NCBI RefSeq assembly: GCF_000160535.1
Contig: NZ_GG704780.1
Span: 882,059 to 946,058, forward strand
Reading direction: 5' to 3'
From: Hallella bergensis DSM 17361
GTDB lineage: Bacteria > Bacteroidota > Bacteroidia > Bacteroidales > Bacteroidaceae
DNA: 64,000 bases
Both the position numbers and the translations under genes were made by a program. Each line of letters opens with the position of its first letter. The stretch's first letter is position 1. The notes under the pieces were generated by a model. That model did no database searches and was not told the origin of the DNA. It was given only the letters and a program-made list of their open reading frames with translations. This document shows, piece after piece, positions 27,052 to 36,080 of the stretch.

Positions 27052-27413
27052 TAAAAATAAATTACTATTTTCCAGTGATTATTTTTTAGGCATCCAGAGA
27101 AAAACGCGCCATGTTTCTGGCCCAGTTTTCCGCTCGCGCAACCTGAAAACGCACAAGGTTTTGCGGTGGCTATCTCCTCGCGGTGTGGTATGGGCTTAAC
27201 GGCTACGCGGTTGAGCTTCAAACGCGGTGCGATTAAACTTTATCCGCACTGCCATTCGATATGCAACGGCAAGTGGGAAAAGATGACCCTTGACGGCAAA
27301 TTTATAAAAGATGTTGACTATCAGGCAACTACGAAACATCGTATATTTCCCGAATTTCGGACGAGAGCAATGTAACTTTAAAATACGCCAAGCATTTAGG
27401 GGTGTTTGTCAAG
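27052..27413 (+). repeat. Dispersed non-coding repeat, copy C
   Basis: Same order of landmarks as the other copies: an A/T-rich start containing ACTATTTTCC, then CATCCAGAGAAAAACGCGCC followed by ATGTTTC, a G+C-rich middle, ATTTCCCGAATTTCGGAC, and GGGGTGTTTGTCAA at the right end. Confidence 0.65.
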
Positions 27414-27468
27414 ATAAATACAAACACTCAGTTTCATCAATTCAAAGGCACAATTATTTAAAACAATA

Positions 27469-27499
27469 TTTGCACTATCTGCTATTTTCGTTATCTTTG
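27469..27499 (+). promoter_or_regulatory. Promoter of the threonine aldolase gene
   Basis: TTTG (27469-27472), 19 bases, TATCTTTG (27492-27499): a full match to the Bacteroidetes promoter, 21 bases before the ATG. Confidence 0.75.
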
Positions 27500-27520
27500 T
27501 ACCCATAAAACTGAAAAAAT

Positions 27521-28573
27521 ATGTTGTCATTTGAATCAGACTACAACAATGGAGCGCACCCCAACATCCTGAAGCGTCTCGTGGAGACCAACGACACGAA
27601 GAGCCGAACCTACGGCTACGACCTATGGTCGGACAGCGCGAGGTCGAAAATCAAGGCGGCCTGCGGCTGTCCCGATGCACAAATCTGGTTTCTCGTGGGT
27701 GGTACACAGACCAATGCGACGGTGATCGACTCGCTGCTCCACACGTATGAGGGCGTGGTGTCGGTGGACACGGGTCACATCAACACGCACGAAGCAGGCG
27801 CCATCGAGTTTACCGAGCACAAGGTAATTACCATAAAAGGGCGTGACGGGAAGATGGATGCCCAAGACCTCGACAACTACATGGATGAATTTCTGCACGA
27901 CGGCAATGCCGAGCACTGCGTCTATCCGGGCATGGTCTACATCACTTTTCCCACCGAACTGGGCACACTCTACACGGCCAGAGAACTCGACAGCGTGTAT
28001 CAGGTGTGCCGCAAATACGACCTGCCACTCTACGTAGACGGTGCCCGATTGGGCTACGGGCTCATGGCTGAGGAAAACGACATCACCCTGCCCTATCTGG
28101 CCAAGCACTGCGATGCGTTCTACATCGGCGGCACCAAGGTAGGTGCGCTCTGCGGAGAAGCCGTGGTTTTCACCCACAACAATGCTCATCCGCACTTTTT
28201 CAACATCATCAAGCAGCACGGGGCATTGGTGGCCAAGGGGCGCACCATCGGTCTGCAGTTTGACGCGCTCTTTACCGACAATCTATATTTCGACATCTCG
28301 CGGCATGCCATCAAGATGGCCATGAAGATGAAAAAGATTTTCAAGAAGAAGGGATATCGGTTTCTGATCGACTCGCCCACCAACCAGCAGTTTGTCATTC
28401 TCCACAACGACGAGATGGCTCGCCTGGCCAAACACGTGCATTTCACGGTGTGGGGCAAGTATGACAGGAGTCACACCAGCTGCCGATTCGTGACCAGTTG
28501 GGCCACGACAGAAGAAGAAGTGGAGGAACTAAGGACAATTGTGATGTCGGAAGAGGAAACCGACAGGAGCTGA
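27521..28573 (+). CDS. ltaE: Low-specificity L-threonine aldolase (PLP enzyme)
   Basis: 350 residues. Fold-type I PLP enzyme of the beta-eliminating lyase / threonine aldolase group: SFESDYNNGAHPNILKRL at the N-terminus, GGTQTNATVIDSLL (cofactor phosphate region), LYVDGARLGYGLM (Asp contacting the pyridine nitrogen) and FYIGGTKVGALCGEAVV with the Schiff-base Lys. It cleaves L-threonine or allo-threonine to glycine and acetaldehyde in the cytoplasm. A strong promoter precedes it. Its last 45 bases overlap the 3' end of the convergent lipoprotein gene. Confidence 0.87.
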   Translation: MLSFESDYNNGAHPNILKRLVETNDTKSRTYGYDLWSDSARSKIKAACGCPDAQIWFLVGGTQTNATVIDSLLHTYEGVVSVDTGHINTHEAGAIEFTEHKVITIKGRDGKMDAQDLDNYMDEFLHDGNAEHCVYPGMVYITFPTELGTLYTARELDSVYQVCRKYDLPLYVDGARLGYGLMAEENDITLPYLAKHCDAFYIGGTKVGALCGEAVVFTHNNAHPHFFNIIKQHGALVAKGRTIGLQFDALFTDNLYFDISRHAIKMAMKMKKIFKKKGYRFLIDSPTNQQFVILHNDEMARLAKHVHFTVWGKYDRSHTSCRFVTSWATTEEEVEELRTIVMSEEETDRS

Positions 28574-29248
28574 AGAAGCATGTGAAGGGGACACTGGAAC
28601 TTGACTGACGTAGGTTTTCTCGCCCTCGTAGGTGTTCGCCCTGAGCCGGATGACTGCCCCTTGCCATGCGTTGGCCAGGGGCATGCTCATGTAACCACGA
28701 ACCGTGTAGTATTCCGGAATACCGTTTTGAGCATGGAAAATGCGGATGTCGACAGTTCGGCGACTGCCTCTGGCCGACGCATGGTTGTCAAATATCAAAC
28801 CCATTTTCCGAACGATTCCTACGCTGTCGGTGCGCCCTGCCTTCACCGCAAAGGCGATGTTGAAGAATCCTCCGCTTACCCAGGTAGACTCTATGGTAAG
28901 CGGATCGGTAGGCACGGTGATGCCCGGAGAGAGCCGAGCCGGAGGTGTGACAATGACAGGGGCGGACGATAGATAACGATTGGTGGAGACATCATAATAG
29001 ACCAATGCCCGGTACACGCTGTCGGCCTTGGTTGCCCAGCTCGCCGTCCAGGGGGCTTCAAACACCACGGATTCTCCCCCATCGGTCAACATGTGGTTGA
29101 TTTTGCCTGAGGATGACGTGTGAACCATGGCAAAATCTGCCCGCAAATAGGAGTAGTGACCGTCGCCCGACTCGTATTCGTCAACCGTACACGCTCCCAA
29201 CGCCCATGCGAGAGCTATCATCACAAACAGGGAAGACCAGGTTTTCAA
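28529..29248 (-). CDS. NigD-like lipoprotein
   Basis: 239 residues. Signal peptide MKTWSSLFVMIALAWALGAC with the lipid-anchored Cys at about 20. The start of the mature part, GHYSYLRADFAMVHTSS, and the overall length resemble NigD-like proteins of Bacteroidales, small lipoproteins named from a bacteriocin locus but of unknown function. The mature part is beta-rich. The gene converges on and overlaps ltaE by 45 bases. Upstream (29249-29295) is a simple AATTCTT repeat and no promoter element was found. The family call is from resemblance only. Confidence 0.55.
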   Translation of the reverse strand: MKTWSSLFVMIALAWALGACTVDEYESGDGHYSYLRADFAMVHTSSSGKINHMLTDGGESVVFEAPWTASWATKADSVYRALVYYDVSTNRYLSSAPVIVTPPARLSPGITVPTDPLTIESTWVSGGFFNIAFAVKAGRTDSVGIVRKMGLIFDNHASARGSRRTVDIRIFHAQNGIPEYYTVRGYMSMPLANAWQGAVIRLRANTYEGEKTYVSQVPVSPSHASSAPVGFLFRHHNCP

Positions 29249-29387
29249 TTCTTAATTCAAAATTCTTAATTCTTAATTCTTAACTCTTAATTTATCATTG
29301 GGCACGCACACTTGTGTTACCCACCATGCACCGATGGTCACACCGCGTGGCCAATTAAACATGATTCTTGATTCATTAAACAATAGA

Positions 29388-30389
29388 TCAATCAAACTGA
29401 TTCTCCACGATGTCGCTCAACACATCCTTGATGTCGAGTCCTGCGGCACGCACCTGCTGCGGAATAAAGCTCGTTTCGGTCATGCCCGGCGTGGTGTTGA
29501 TTTCCAACATATTGATCTTATCGTTGCCCTCGTCATCCTTTGATATAATGTAATCAATGCGGATGATGCCGTTGCAGCGCAGGATGTCGTAGATGCGACT
29601 GGTCTCCTCAGCCACTCTCTTGGTGGTTTCCGGTGACAGGCGCGCCGGGGTTATCTCCTTCACCTGCCCATTATATTTGGCATCGTAATCAAAAAATTCG
29701 TTCTTTGTCACCACCTCGGTAGCCGGAAATACCACGGATTTCTCTCGTGTCTTATAGCATCCCACCGAGATTTCGGTTCCCTCGAGAAAGCCTTCGATCA
29801 TCACCTCATCACTTTCCATGAAAGCTGTGCGCAACGCCGGAGCCAGTTGGTCGGCACATTTCACCTTGGAAACGCCGAAACTCGACCCATTGGCAGACGG
29901 CTTGACAAAGACGGGCATGCCCAACCGAGCCTCCACGGCAGCCTCGTCGTAGGCCTCGTCGCGCCGAAGTAGGATGCTGTCGGCCACGTTCACACCGAAT
30001 GCACGAAGGTAGTTGTTGAGCACATACTTATCGAATGTCATCGACTCCACGAGGACTCCGCTTGTGGAATAGGGCAGATGGATCAGGTCGAAATATCCCT
30101 GCATGATGCCGTTCTCGCCCGGCGTGCCATGGATGGTGATGTAGGCATAATCGAACACGACAGCCTTGCCGTCCTGTCCGATGAACGAAAAGTCGTTGCG
30201 GTCTATCTTGGCTATATCACCATCATCGAAGGCCACGTGCCAGTCCTGCCCTCTCACATCGACAATATAGATGTTGTAGCGGTCCTTGTCAAAAAAGGAA
30301 TAGAGTCCCTGTGCAGAGCGAATGGAGACATCATGCTCTGGGGAGTCGCCGCCACAAACGATGGCAATGTTTCTCTTTAAATCTTTCAT
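29388..30389 (-). CDS. ddl: D-alanine--D-alanine ligase
   Basis: 333 residues. ATP-grasp ligase motifs are clear: GGDSPEHDVSIRSAQ near the N-terminus, ITIHGTPGENGIMQGYFDL (about 84-102), KPSANGSSFGVSKV (ATP binding) and MLEINTTPGMTETSF near the C-terminus. It joins two D-alanines in the cytoplasm for peptidoglycan precursors. It lies 48 bases after the pseudouridine synthase gene on the same strand. The order PASTA protein, rluD-type gene, ddl looks like one transcript. Confidence 0.95.
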   Translation of the reverse strand: MKDLKRNIAIVCGGDSPEHDVSIRSAQGLYSFFDKDRYNIYIVDVRGQDWHVAFDDGDIAKIDRNDFSFIGQDGKAVVFDYAYITIHGTPGENGIMQGYFDLIHLPYSTSGVLVESMTFDKYVLNNYLRAFGVNVADSILLRRDEAYDEAAVEARLGMPVFVKPSANGSSFGVSKVKCADQLAPALRTAFMESDEVMIEGFLEGTEISVGCYKTREKSVVFPATEVVTKNEFFDYDAKYNGQVKEITPARLSPETTKRVAEETSRIYDILRCNGIIRIDYIISKDDEGNDKINMLEINTTPGMTETSFIPQQVRAAGLDIKDVLSDIVENQFD

Positions 30390-30437
30390 AAGTTATAGCG
30401 TTTTGTTCTTTTGGGTCATATTCATGTATCAGGACAT

Positions 30438-31541
30438 TCATCCTGCAAAGGTGTCCTGTGTCGTTCCCTTGACATAGGTTCTCCATTTACTTATCAATGC
30501 CGCGAAATCGGCAGGCCATTCCGAGTCGAAATCCATCTGTTCGCCCGTGCGGGGGTGTACAAAGCCGAGTGTCTTGGCATGCAAAGCCTGGCGCGGACAG
30601 AGCTTGAAACAATTCTGGACAAAGGCCTTGTACGTGGTGCTGCGCTGCCCGCGCAAGATCTCGCAGCCCCCATATCGCTCATCGCAGAACAGCGGATGGC
30701 CCATGTGTTTCATGTGGGCGCGAATCTGATGCGTGCGCCCCGTTTCGAGCACGCATTGCACAAGGGTCACATATCCGAACCGCTCCAGCACCCGATAATG
30801 GGTGACGGCCGCCTTGCCAATGCCCGAATCCGGGGGAAACACCTTCATGCGCAGCCGATCTTTGGGGTCACGACCGATATTGCCCTCGATTCTTCCCTCG
30901 TCGGCCACAGGGTTACCCCATACCAATGCATGGTAGGAGCGGTGTGTGGTCTTGTTGTAGAACTGCTTGCCCAATGCGGTCTTCGCATCGGCAGTCTTGG
31001 CCACGACGAGCAGCCCACTGGTGTCCTTGTCAATGCGATGCACCAATCCCACATTGGGATCGTTGGGATCAAAGGTGTCCAAATCGCGCAGATGCCAGGC
31101 CACGGCATTGATCAGCGTACCGTTAAAGTTGCCTGCTCCGGGATGCACCACCATGCCCGCTTTTTTGTTTACCACCATGAGATCACGGTCCTCATAGACA
31201 ATGTCGAGTGGGATATCTTCGGCGTGGATCGTTGAATCGTGCTTCGGGCGACCAAGCATGAGGGTGATGACATCAAGCGGACGAACTTTATAGTTGCTCT
31301 TCACGGGCCTGTCGTTCACAAAAATACACCCTGCATCGGCAGCCGTCTGTATGCGGTTGCGACTGGAATGCTGCATTCGCTCAGCCAGAAACTTGTCTAT
31401 GCGCAGCGGAGCCTGACCAGCATCCACCTGCACTTTCCAGTGCTCATAGAGCTGACCATCGACAGGAGCACGCTCCAGCGTGTCGTTCTCCAAGTCTTCA
31501 TCTTCACCGAAGAAGTCAAGTTCTTCTGCTGCGTCTGTCAT
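30438..31541 (-). CDS. rluD: RluA/RluD-family 23S rRNA pseudouridine synthase
   Basis: 367 residues. After an acidic N-terminal stretch there is an S4 RNA-binding domain (LRIDKFLAERMQHSSRNRIQ, about 41-60), then the catalytic domain with HRIDKDTSGLLVVAKT, containing the catalytic Asp, and the RluA-family end VLETGRTHQIRAHMKHMGHP. The RluD type isomerises uridines in helix 69 of 23S rRNA. The start overlaps the stop of the PASTA gene by 4 bases, indicating translational coupling. The subfamily (RluD against RluC or RluA) is likely but not certain. Confidence 0.9.
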   Translation of the reverse strand: MTDAAEELDFFGEDEDLENDTLERAPVDGQLYEHWKVQVDAGQAPLRIDKFLAERMQHSSRNRIQTAADAGCIFVNDRPVKSNYKVRPLDVITLMLGRPKHDSTIHAEDIPLDIVYEDRDLMVVNKKAGMVVHPGAGNFNGTLINAVAWHLRDLDTFDPNDPNVGLVHRIDKDTSGLLVVAKTADAKTALGKQFYNKTTHRSYHALVWGNPVADEGRIEGNIGRDPKDRLRMKVFPPDSGIGKAAVTHYRVLERFGYVTLVQCVLETGRTHQIRAHMKHMGHPLFCDERYGGCEILRGQRSTTYKAFVQNCFKLCPRQALHAKTLGFVHPRTGEQMDFDSEWPADFAALISKWRTYVKGTTQDTFAG

Positions 31542-32335
31542 GGTTGGGTTGTTTCGGATTTAGGCACAGGATTTGGGCTGGGTCTCGTAGCTTTGGGTTG
31601 AGCTGTCTCTGCATGCGGCTTGGCCTCCCTCGCATTCGGCGAAGTCGTCTCGTAGGGTGTCTTCTCACGCTCGGTCGGCGACTCGGTTACCTCCTCGAAA
31701 CCATCTGCCTCGTTGCTCTCGACAAAATCATCTTCAAAGGGATAAACCGGGTCGACATAGTTCACCGAATCACTGGCATCACGAATACCATTGCCCACCT
31801 GGATCGTCAGCTTGGCATCCACGGGAATACGGTCGCCATACACCACGTGCTTGCCATTCATCAGCACGCCGTACACCCAGTCTTTCTCACCCGTTACGAA
31901 CTGGGGAGCGTTCAACTTGAATCCCATGGCCGTGAGTTTGGCCATGGCTTCGCGCATCGAACTGTTGTCTACAATATCGGGTAACTTGATGGTAGGCGAC
32001 TCCGTGGCATTGATGGTCACATAGATAACGTGCCCCGATTTCACGCGTTCTCCTGCCGCGGGTGACTGCTCGAGCACGCATCCCGGAGGCAACTCCCTCA
32101 CGTAACCCGTGTCGGCAACCTCTATTCTTAAACGAAGATGGTCTGCGATTCGCTCCGCTCCGGCAATATTCTTGTGCAAAAGTTTCGGGATGGCTATCGA
32201 CTCGCCATGATGGGTATAGAGGTCCAAACCGTACTTGGCTCCCACGACAAGCAGCAGCACCGTGAGCGCCATGGCCATCAGATTGCCCCACAGCGACCAA
32301 TTCCTGAACTTGCCAAAGAATTCCGATATTGTCAT
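31538..32335 (-). CDS. PASTA-domain membrane protein
   Basis: 265 residues. One transmembrane helix near the N-terminus (LMAMALTVLLLVVGAKYGLDL, about 19-38) is followed by about two PASTA repeats (IAIPKLLHKNIAGAERIADH and later IKLPDIVDNSSMREAMAKLT, each with the Pro-rich loop PPGCVLEQSPAAGERV type). The C-terminal tail of about 70 residues is low-complexity, rich in Glu, Pro and Thr. PASTA domains bind peptidoglycan stem peptides or beta-lactams in other phyla. Here no kinase domain is attached. The gene heads the operon with the pseudouridine synthase and ddl, from the promoter at 32419-32449. Confidence 0.85.
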   Translation of the reverse strand: MTISEFFGKFRNWSLWGNLMAMALTVLLLVVGAKYGLDLYTHHGESIAIPKLLHKNIAGAERIADHLRLRIEVADTGYVRELPPGCVLEQSPAAGERVKSGHVIYVTINATESPTIKLPDIVDNSSMREAMAKLTAMGFKLNAPQFVTGEKDWVYGVLMNGKHVVYGDRIPVDAKLTIQVGNGIRDASDSVNYVDPVYPFEDDFVESNEADGFEEVTESPTEREKTPYETTSPNAREAKPHAETAQPKATRPSPNPVPKSETTQP

Positions 32336-32418
32336 CTACATGATATTTATCTGTCAAAACAGCACATGCCAAAAGCCTACAAGTCAACTTGATTTGCTCA
32401 GGCAAGGCTTGATTTCTG

Positions 32419-32449
32419 CAAAGATAATGCAAATCCGTCTAACAGCAAA
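32419..32449 (-). promoter_or_regulatory. Promoter of the PASTA-rluD-ddl operon
   Basis: On the minus strand TTTG (32449-32446), 19 bases, TATCTTTG (32426-32419): a full match about 85 bases before the ATG. Confidence 0.7.
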
Positions 32450-32553
32450 GGACAGACCCTATTTTTTAAAGGAATGATGAGCGTCATCAGGATTCAAATC
32501 GGGATAACCCGCCTGCTACGCTTGCGCGGGCATCCTCGTCCTGACGACCGACG

Positions 32554-33168
32554 TTATTGACCGGCACGGGGCTCCTTTTTGGCCAAAAGCATCACCTGAT
32601 AAACAAAGTCGGTGATCCACTTTTGGGAGAAACCCAACCGCTGGTTATACTTGCGAATGCCCATCACCGACTTGATGACACCCGCATCGCTGAAGTTGTT
32701 TTTCGTAAAGATGTCGTCCACGGTCTTCTCCGTCATGGTGTATAGGGCCTTCTTGAAAATGGAAGGTATGCGCAACTTGAACTTCATGAGGTTGCTGATA
32801 ACCATCATCAATTCCTGCGAAAAATTCTGAAACTGTATCAGGTAAACCTGAGCGTCGGTTATCTTCTTGCAGTTCTTGCGCACACTCTGGTCTATCTCTT
32901 TAAAAAAATTGTCGTCGCAAGCATAGATTTCCTTCATCATCTTCTTGCAATGTGCCATCTCCCCCACGCCGAGCTTGTTGTTGCGGGTGGGCACGCGCAG
33001 TGTGGTCTTGAACATCCTGAGGTCGGGCAGCATAGCCAGGTTGGTAATGCCCAGTCGGGCGGCAAGCGCAGCCTGGAAGTATACACGCACCAAGGTCATG
33101 TAGTCTTGCATGCCACCGGTCTTTTCTTCCTGCGATTTATTTCTGAATAATTTTGATAATATTCCCAT
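32554..33168 (-). CDS. Conserved hypothetical cytoplasmic protein
   Basis: 204 residues with no signal peptide or membrane helix. It begins MGILSKLFRNKSQEEK and is rich in Lys, Phe and Met, mostly helical (for example AQVYLIQFQNFSQELMMVIS). I do not recognise a domain, though the style is of a Bacteroidales-specific conserved protein. It is transcribed alone from a strong promoter at 33213-33243 and no neighbour suggests a role. Confidence 0.7.
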   Translation of the reverse strand: MGILSKLFRNKSQEEKTGGMQDYMTLVRVYFQAALAARLGITNLAMLPDLRMFKTTLRVPTRNNKLGVGEMAHCKKMMKEIYACDDNFFKEIDQSVRKNCKKITDAQVYLIQFQNFSQELMMVISNLMKFKLRIPSIFKKALYTMTEKTVDDIFTKNNFSDAGVIKSVMGIRKYNQRLGFSQKWITDFVYQVMLLAKKEPRAGQ

Positions 33169-33212
33169 TCTTATTCCTTGTTTACAAACAAATGATACGG
33201 TTTGAATGGTTG

Positions 33213-33243
33213 CAAAATTAACACAATATCATGACAATCCAAA
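33213..33243 (-). promoter_or_regulatory. Promoter of the 204-residue hypothetical gene
   Basis: On the minus strand TTTG (33243-33240), 19 bases, TAATTTTG (33220-33213), a full match 45 bases before the ATG. Confidence 0.72.
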
Positions 33244-33303
33244 ATTATTTCCCGATTTCCGCATTTTCTCTTGAATCGCACCGTAGCTGTGCAATTGCAT
33301 TCC

Positions 33304-34209
33304 TCACAGCAGGTTGACCAACGAGGAATACTTCAGGATGGCTCTCGACTGACTTAAAAGGCGATAAAACTCGCGGGCGGAGTTCTTCACATAGGCCTGC
33401 CTGAGCTGGTGGATACATCCTTCCATGCCATCGTTGGCAATCTGTATGGGTATGGCCACCAGTCCGTCCTCGTCGTGGATGGAGGCCTCGGCCAGCACGG
33501 TGATGAGCTTACTCTGCCTAACGAGCTTCAACAAGATGCTCACATCGTTCAACTCGATTCTCACCTTGGGGTGCCCGGCCATGCCTATCGTTTCGTCAAA
33601 CGTGTTGCGGGCCTGCAATCCACGCGCCGGAAGGGCCAGGTCATACATCATCAGGTCATCGGTTGTGATCGACTTCCGCTTGGCCAGCGGATGGGTGTCG
33701 CTCACCACCACCGACAGCCGGTTACCAAACAAGACGTGACTCTCGATCTTGTCGTTCATGACCGTTGGCTTGAACGCGAGCACAAAGTCCACCTCCCGCT
33801 GCTGTAGCATGTCCATCAGCTCGCCCATCGTCTTGTAATACACGTTCAGCCTCACGTTGGGATAGCGCTTCATAAACTCCAGTACGGTTTCGGTGAGCAA
33901 CGGACTGAAGGAGAACGTCACGCCAATGTTGAGCTCGCCGGCCAGCATGTTTTTCAAATCTTCCATTTTCTGCACGCAGGCGTCGGCTTCGTTCACCACG
34001 CATCGCGCATAGCGGCGCAGCTGCATCCCGGCCTCGGTGAGCGATACTCCATGACTGTTCCGGTCGAACAGCACGGTATCAAATTCCTGCTCCAACTGCC
34101 TGATTTGCTGCGAAAGTGTACTCTGGGTAATAAACAATGCCTTCGAAGCTTCCGAAAAGTTCAGAAGCTCCGCCAATTTAAGAAAATACCTGATCTGCCT
34201 TAACTCCAT
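33304..34209 (-). CDS. LysR-family transcriptional regulator
   Basis: 301 residues from the ATG at 34209. A start at 34227 adds six residues (MMTVVT), overlaps the upstream gene by 4 bases and cannot be excluded. Family proteins begin MELRQIRYFLKLAELLNFSE as here. The winged helix-turn-helix is ALFITQSTLSQQIRQLE (about 24-40); an effector-binding domain of about 210 residues follows, of the CynR / BenM-like group. It is immediately downstream of the two ThrE-type exporter genes on the same strand, so it may regulate amino-acid export or respond to a redox or small-molecule cue. The target is not visible. Confidence 0.88.
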   Translation of the reverse strand: MELRQIRYFLKLAELLNFSEASKALFITQSTLSQQIRQLEQEFDTVLFDRNSHGVSLTEAGMQLRRYARCVVNEADACVQKMEDLKNMLAGELNIGVTFSFSPLLTETVLEFMKRYPNVRLNVYYKTMGELMDMLQQREVDFVLAFKPTVMNDKIESHVLFGNRLSVVVSDTHPLAKRKSITTDDLMMYDLALPARGLQARNTFDETIGMAGHPKVRIELNDVSILLKLVRQSKLITVLAEASIHDEDGLVAIPIQIANDGMEGCIHQLRQAYVKNSAREFYRLLSQSRAILKYSSLVNLL

Positions 34210-34223
34210 AGTCACAACCGTCA

Positions 34224-34721
34224 TCAATACATATTACGGGTCACGCGATAAGACATCCTGCTGAGAATAAAGATGGGCAAGGTGACGCCCAGCACCATTC
34301 CGAGAATATCAAACACACAGGTGAACCCATTGGATGTGCAAAGGTACAAATAATGGTTGAATAACTCCTCGTCCTGCGTAGACAAACACATCACCATTCC
34401 TTCCACCGTGCGATAGGCATACATCCCGGGAATCATGGGGAGCAACGAAGGAAACGAAAAGGTTTCGGGCGGGCACTTGGCCTTATTGGCCAACCCTACG
34501 GCCATAAAACCGATGACCAATGCTGCCACAAAACTGGCTACAATCAGGCTCTCCTGGTGATAGCCATTGTTCATCAGAACATATCTCACCCCATGCCCCG
34601 TGCCGGATATGAGTGCGCAATAGGGATAGGCGTTGCGTGGTGGATTGCTGATGCTCGCAAAACCTATACCGGCCAACGCGCCAAAGAAAGCATCCTGTAA
34701 AATACTAAGAATAAACATCAT
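34224..34721 (-). CDS. Threonine/serine exporter, C-terminal-type subunit (ThrE_2)
   Basis: 165 residues with about five hydrophobic helices. Features such as DAFFGALAGIGFASISNPPR, GHGVRYVLMN and FSFPSLLPMIPGMYAYRTVEG match the short ThrE_2/DUF3815-type subunit, which is fused to the longer one in Corynebacterium ThrE. It works with the gene upstream as a two-part inner-membrane exporter of threonine and serine. It lies 76 bases downstream of that gene and 14 bases before the LysR gene. Confidence 0.83.
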   Translation of the reverse strand: MMFILSILQDAFFGALAGIGFASISNPPRNAYPYCALISGTGHGVRYVLMNNGYHQESLIVASFVAALVIGFMAVGLANKAKCPPETFSFPSLLPMIPGMYAYRTVEGMVMCLSTQDEELFNHYLYLCTSNGFTCVFDILGMVLGVTLPIFILSRMSYRVTRNMY

Positions 34722-34797
34722 GATGATAACACTTCTTTTTCAATTGTCGCCGCGATGATTCTCACACGGCCTCTTGCCTGACTTATAACAGTCCCAT

Positions 34798-35574
34798 TTA
34801 AAACATGCGGAGATTCATCAACAGGATGCCCGCAGCCAGTCCCACGGACAAACAGAATGTCAGTATCATGGCATTCATAAATCGGCTGAAGGACACGAGA
34901 TACTGTCCTCGAATCATATCGCTGATGCTGTTGATATAGGGGATGCCCGGAATGAGATAAAGCACAGATGTGCCCAGAGCCACCTCGGGTGTGGAACCCA
35001 AGTCAAACACATAGCCTGCCGCACCGATCACCGCTGAGAAAAAGGCACACAGGATAAACACCACCTTGTCATCGATGTGCTCGTCGAGCAGCACTTGCTT
35101 GAAACGAAAGCCCGCAAACGTGGCCACAAACACAACGGTCATGGCCACCCCGTCGCCTCCAAACAGCCGGCAGAACGACATGTTGGCCAGCGAGGCCAGC
35201 AGCAACACGAGCCATTTGTTGGTGGGCGGCGCCGAGATGATACGGTCAAACTCGCGCTGTGCCCCCTCCTGAGTCACCCGCCCATCGGCGATGTTCCAAC
35301 TCAGCTTGCTCAGTTGTGTGTTTTTGTAGAAACTGATACCCGTATGGGGCACCTTTTTAATATATACCTGCGTCTGACCCGTATTAGTGTCAGTATGGGT
35401 GAGATGAATACTTCCCGGCATGATCATCAGCTCGAGATTCAGATTCCACGCCCCCACCATACGGTTCACGTTTTTCTCAATACGTGTGCATGTGGCCCCA
35501 CAGCCATAGAGCCAAGCTGCGTAATCGGCCAAAAACAGGCACGCATGAACAGGATTCAAGGTGTTCACCGGCAT
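34798..35574 (-). CDS. Threonine/serine exporter, N-terminal-type subunit (ThrE)
   Basis: 258 residues from the ATG at 35574, which follows the stop of a 50-codon gene by 4 bases. Upstream in-frame starts overlap that small gene and are less likely. FLADYAAWLYGCGATCTRIEKN, then a soluble region, then five hydrophobic segments (NMSFCRLFGGDGVAMTVVFV, SVLYLIPGIPYINSISDMI) match the ThrE / DUF1212 family. The protein would export threonine or serine across the inner membrane with the 165-residue subunit. Physiological roles in Bacteroidales are little known. Confidence 0.83.
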   Translation of the reverse strand: MPVNTLNPVHACLFLADYAAWLYGCGATCTRIEKNVNRMVGAWNLNLELMIMPGSIHLTHTDTNTGQTQVYIKKVPHTGISFYKNTQLSKLSWNIADGRVTQEGAQREFDRIISAPPTNKWLVLLLASLANMSFCRLFGGDGVAMTVVFVATFAGFRFKQVLLDEHIDDKVVFILCAFFSAVIGAAGYVFDLGSTPEVALGTSVLYLIPGIPYINSISDMIRGQYLVSFSRFMNAMILTFCLSVGLAAGILLMNLRMF

Positions 35575-35578
35575 ACAA

Positions 35579-35731
35579 TTAGTCTTCCCAGTCATACATA
35601 TCATACTCATCGGAGATCTCAAAAATCTTTTTGTTGCCTGCGTGCTTGCGCATTTTCACAGCCTCGTGTAAAACGAAAAACACAAAAAGAACAATGACTA
35701 CTGCACTCCAAATAACGGCTTGACTTCCCAT
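35579..35731 (-). CDS. Unannotated 50-residue single-pass membrane protein
   Basis: ATG at 35731, TAA at 35579-35581. It has a hydrophobic helix (AVIWSAVVIVLFVFFVL, about 5-21), then a basic stretch (KMRKHAGNKK), then an acidic end (EISDEYDMYDWED). The stop is 4 bases before the ThrE start, and a TAACTTTG -7 element (35769-35776, minus strand) precedes it, so it looks like the first gene of the exporter operon. Positive-inside charges and the tight coupling suggest a real inner-membrane peptide. I do not know a family for it; it may be a partner or regulator of the exporter. Confidence 0.6.
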   Translation of the reverse strand: MGSQAVIWSAVVIVLFVFFVLHEAVKMRKHAGNKKIFEISDEYDMYDWED

Positions 35732-35768
35732 AATAACTTTGAATTTAATTTTTATTGTTTTGACACTG

Positions 35769-35776
35769 CAAAGTTA
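35769..35776 (-). promoter_or_regulatory. -7 promoter element of the ThrE operon
   Basis: On the minus strand TAACTTTG, matching TAnnTTTG, 38 bases before the 50-codon gene. No well-spaced -33 TTG was found. Confidence 0.5.
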
Positions 35777-36080
35777 CGCCAGTCGTCACAACACACATCG
35801 CCTTGGCTACGCAATGTTCCTATACCTGCAATCGCCAAAGCCCCTACCCCGAAAAGCGCTCTTCCCCTCCCCCATGTCCTTTCTGCCTTGGCGCATGTCC
35901 ACCGCGCGCATCTCCGCGCCAACTCGCTCTCCTCCTCGCTATCAAGCCGATACGTCAACTTTCAACTCATGCTTGATATCGAAAACCAACCCGTCGTCCT
36001 TCCGCTCCCCCTGCCCGCCGCCTTACCTTACAATCAAAATTGCAACCTCCGGCTGTTGCAATTATAGATAGCAGCGATTG

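Larger units (their letters stand above)
26815..27520. other. Non-coding region between the glp block and ltaE
   Basis: 706 bases without a credible gene. It holds the glp terminator hairpin, dispersed repeat copy C (27052-27413) and the ltaE promoter (27469-27499). Confidence 0.7.
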
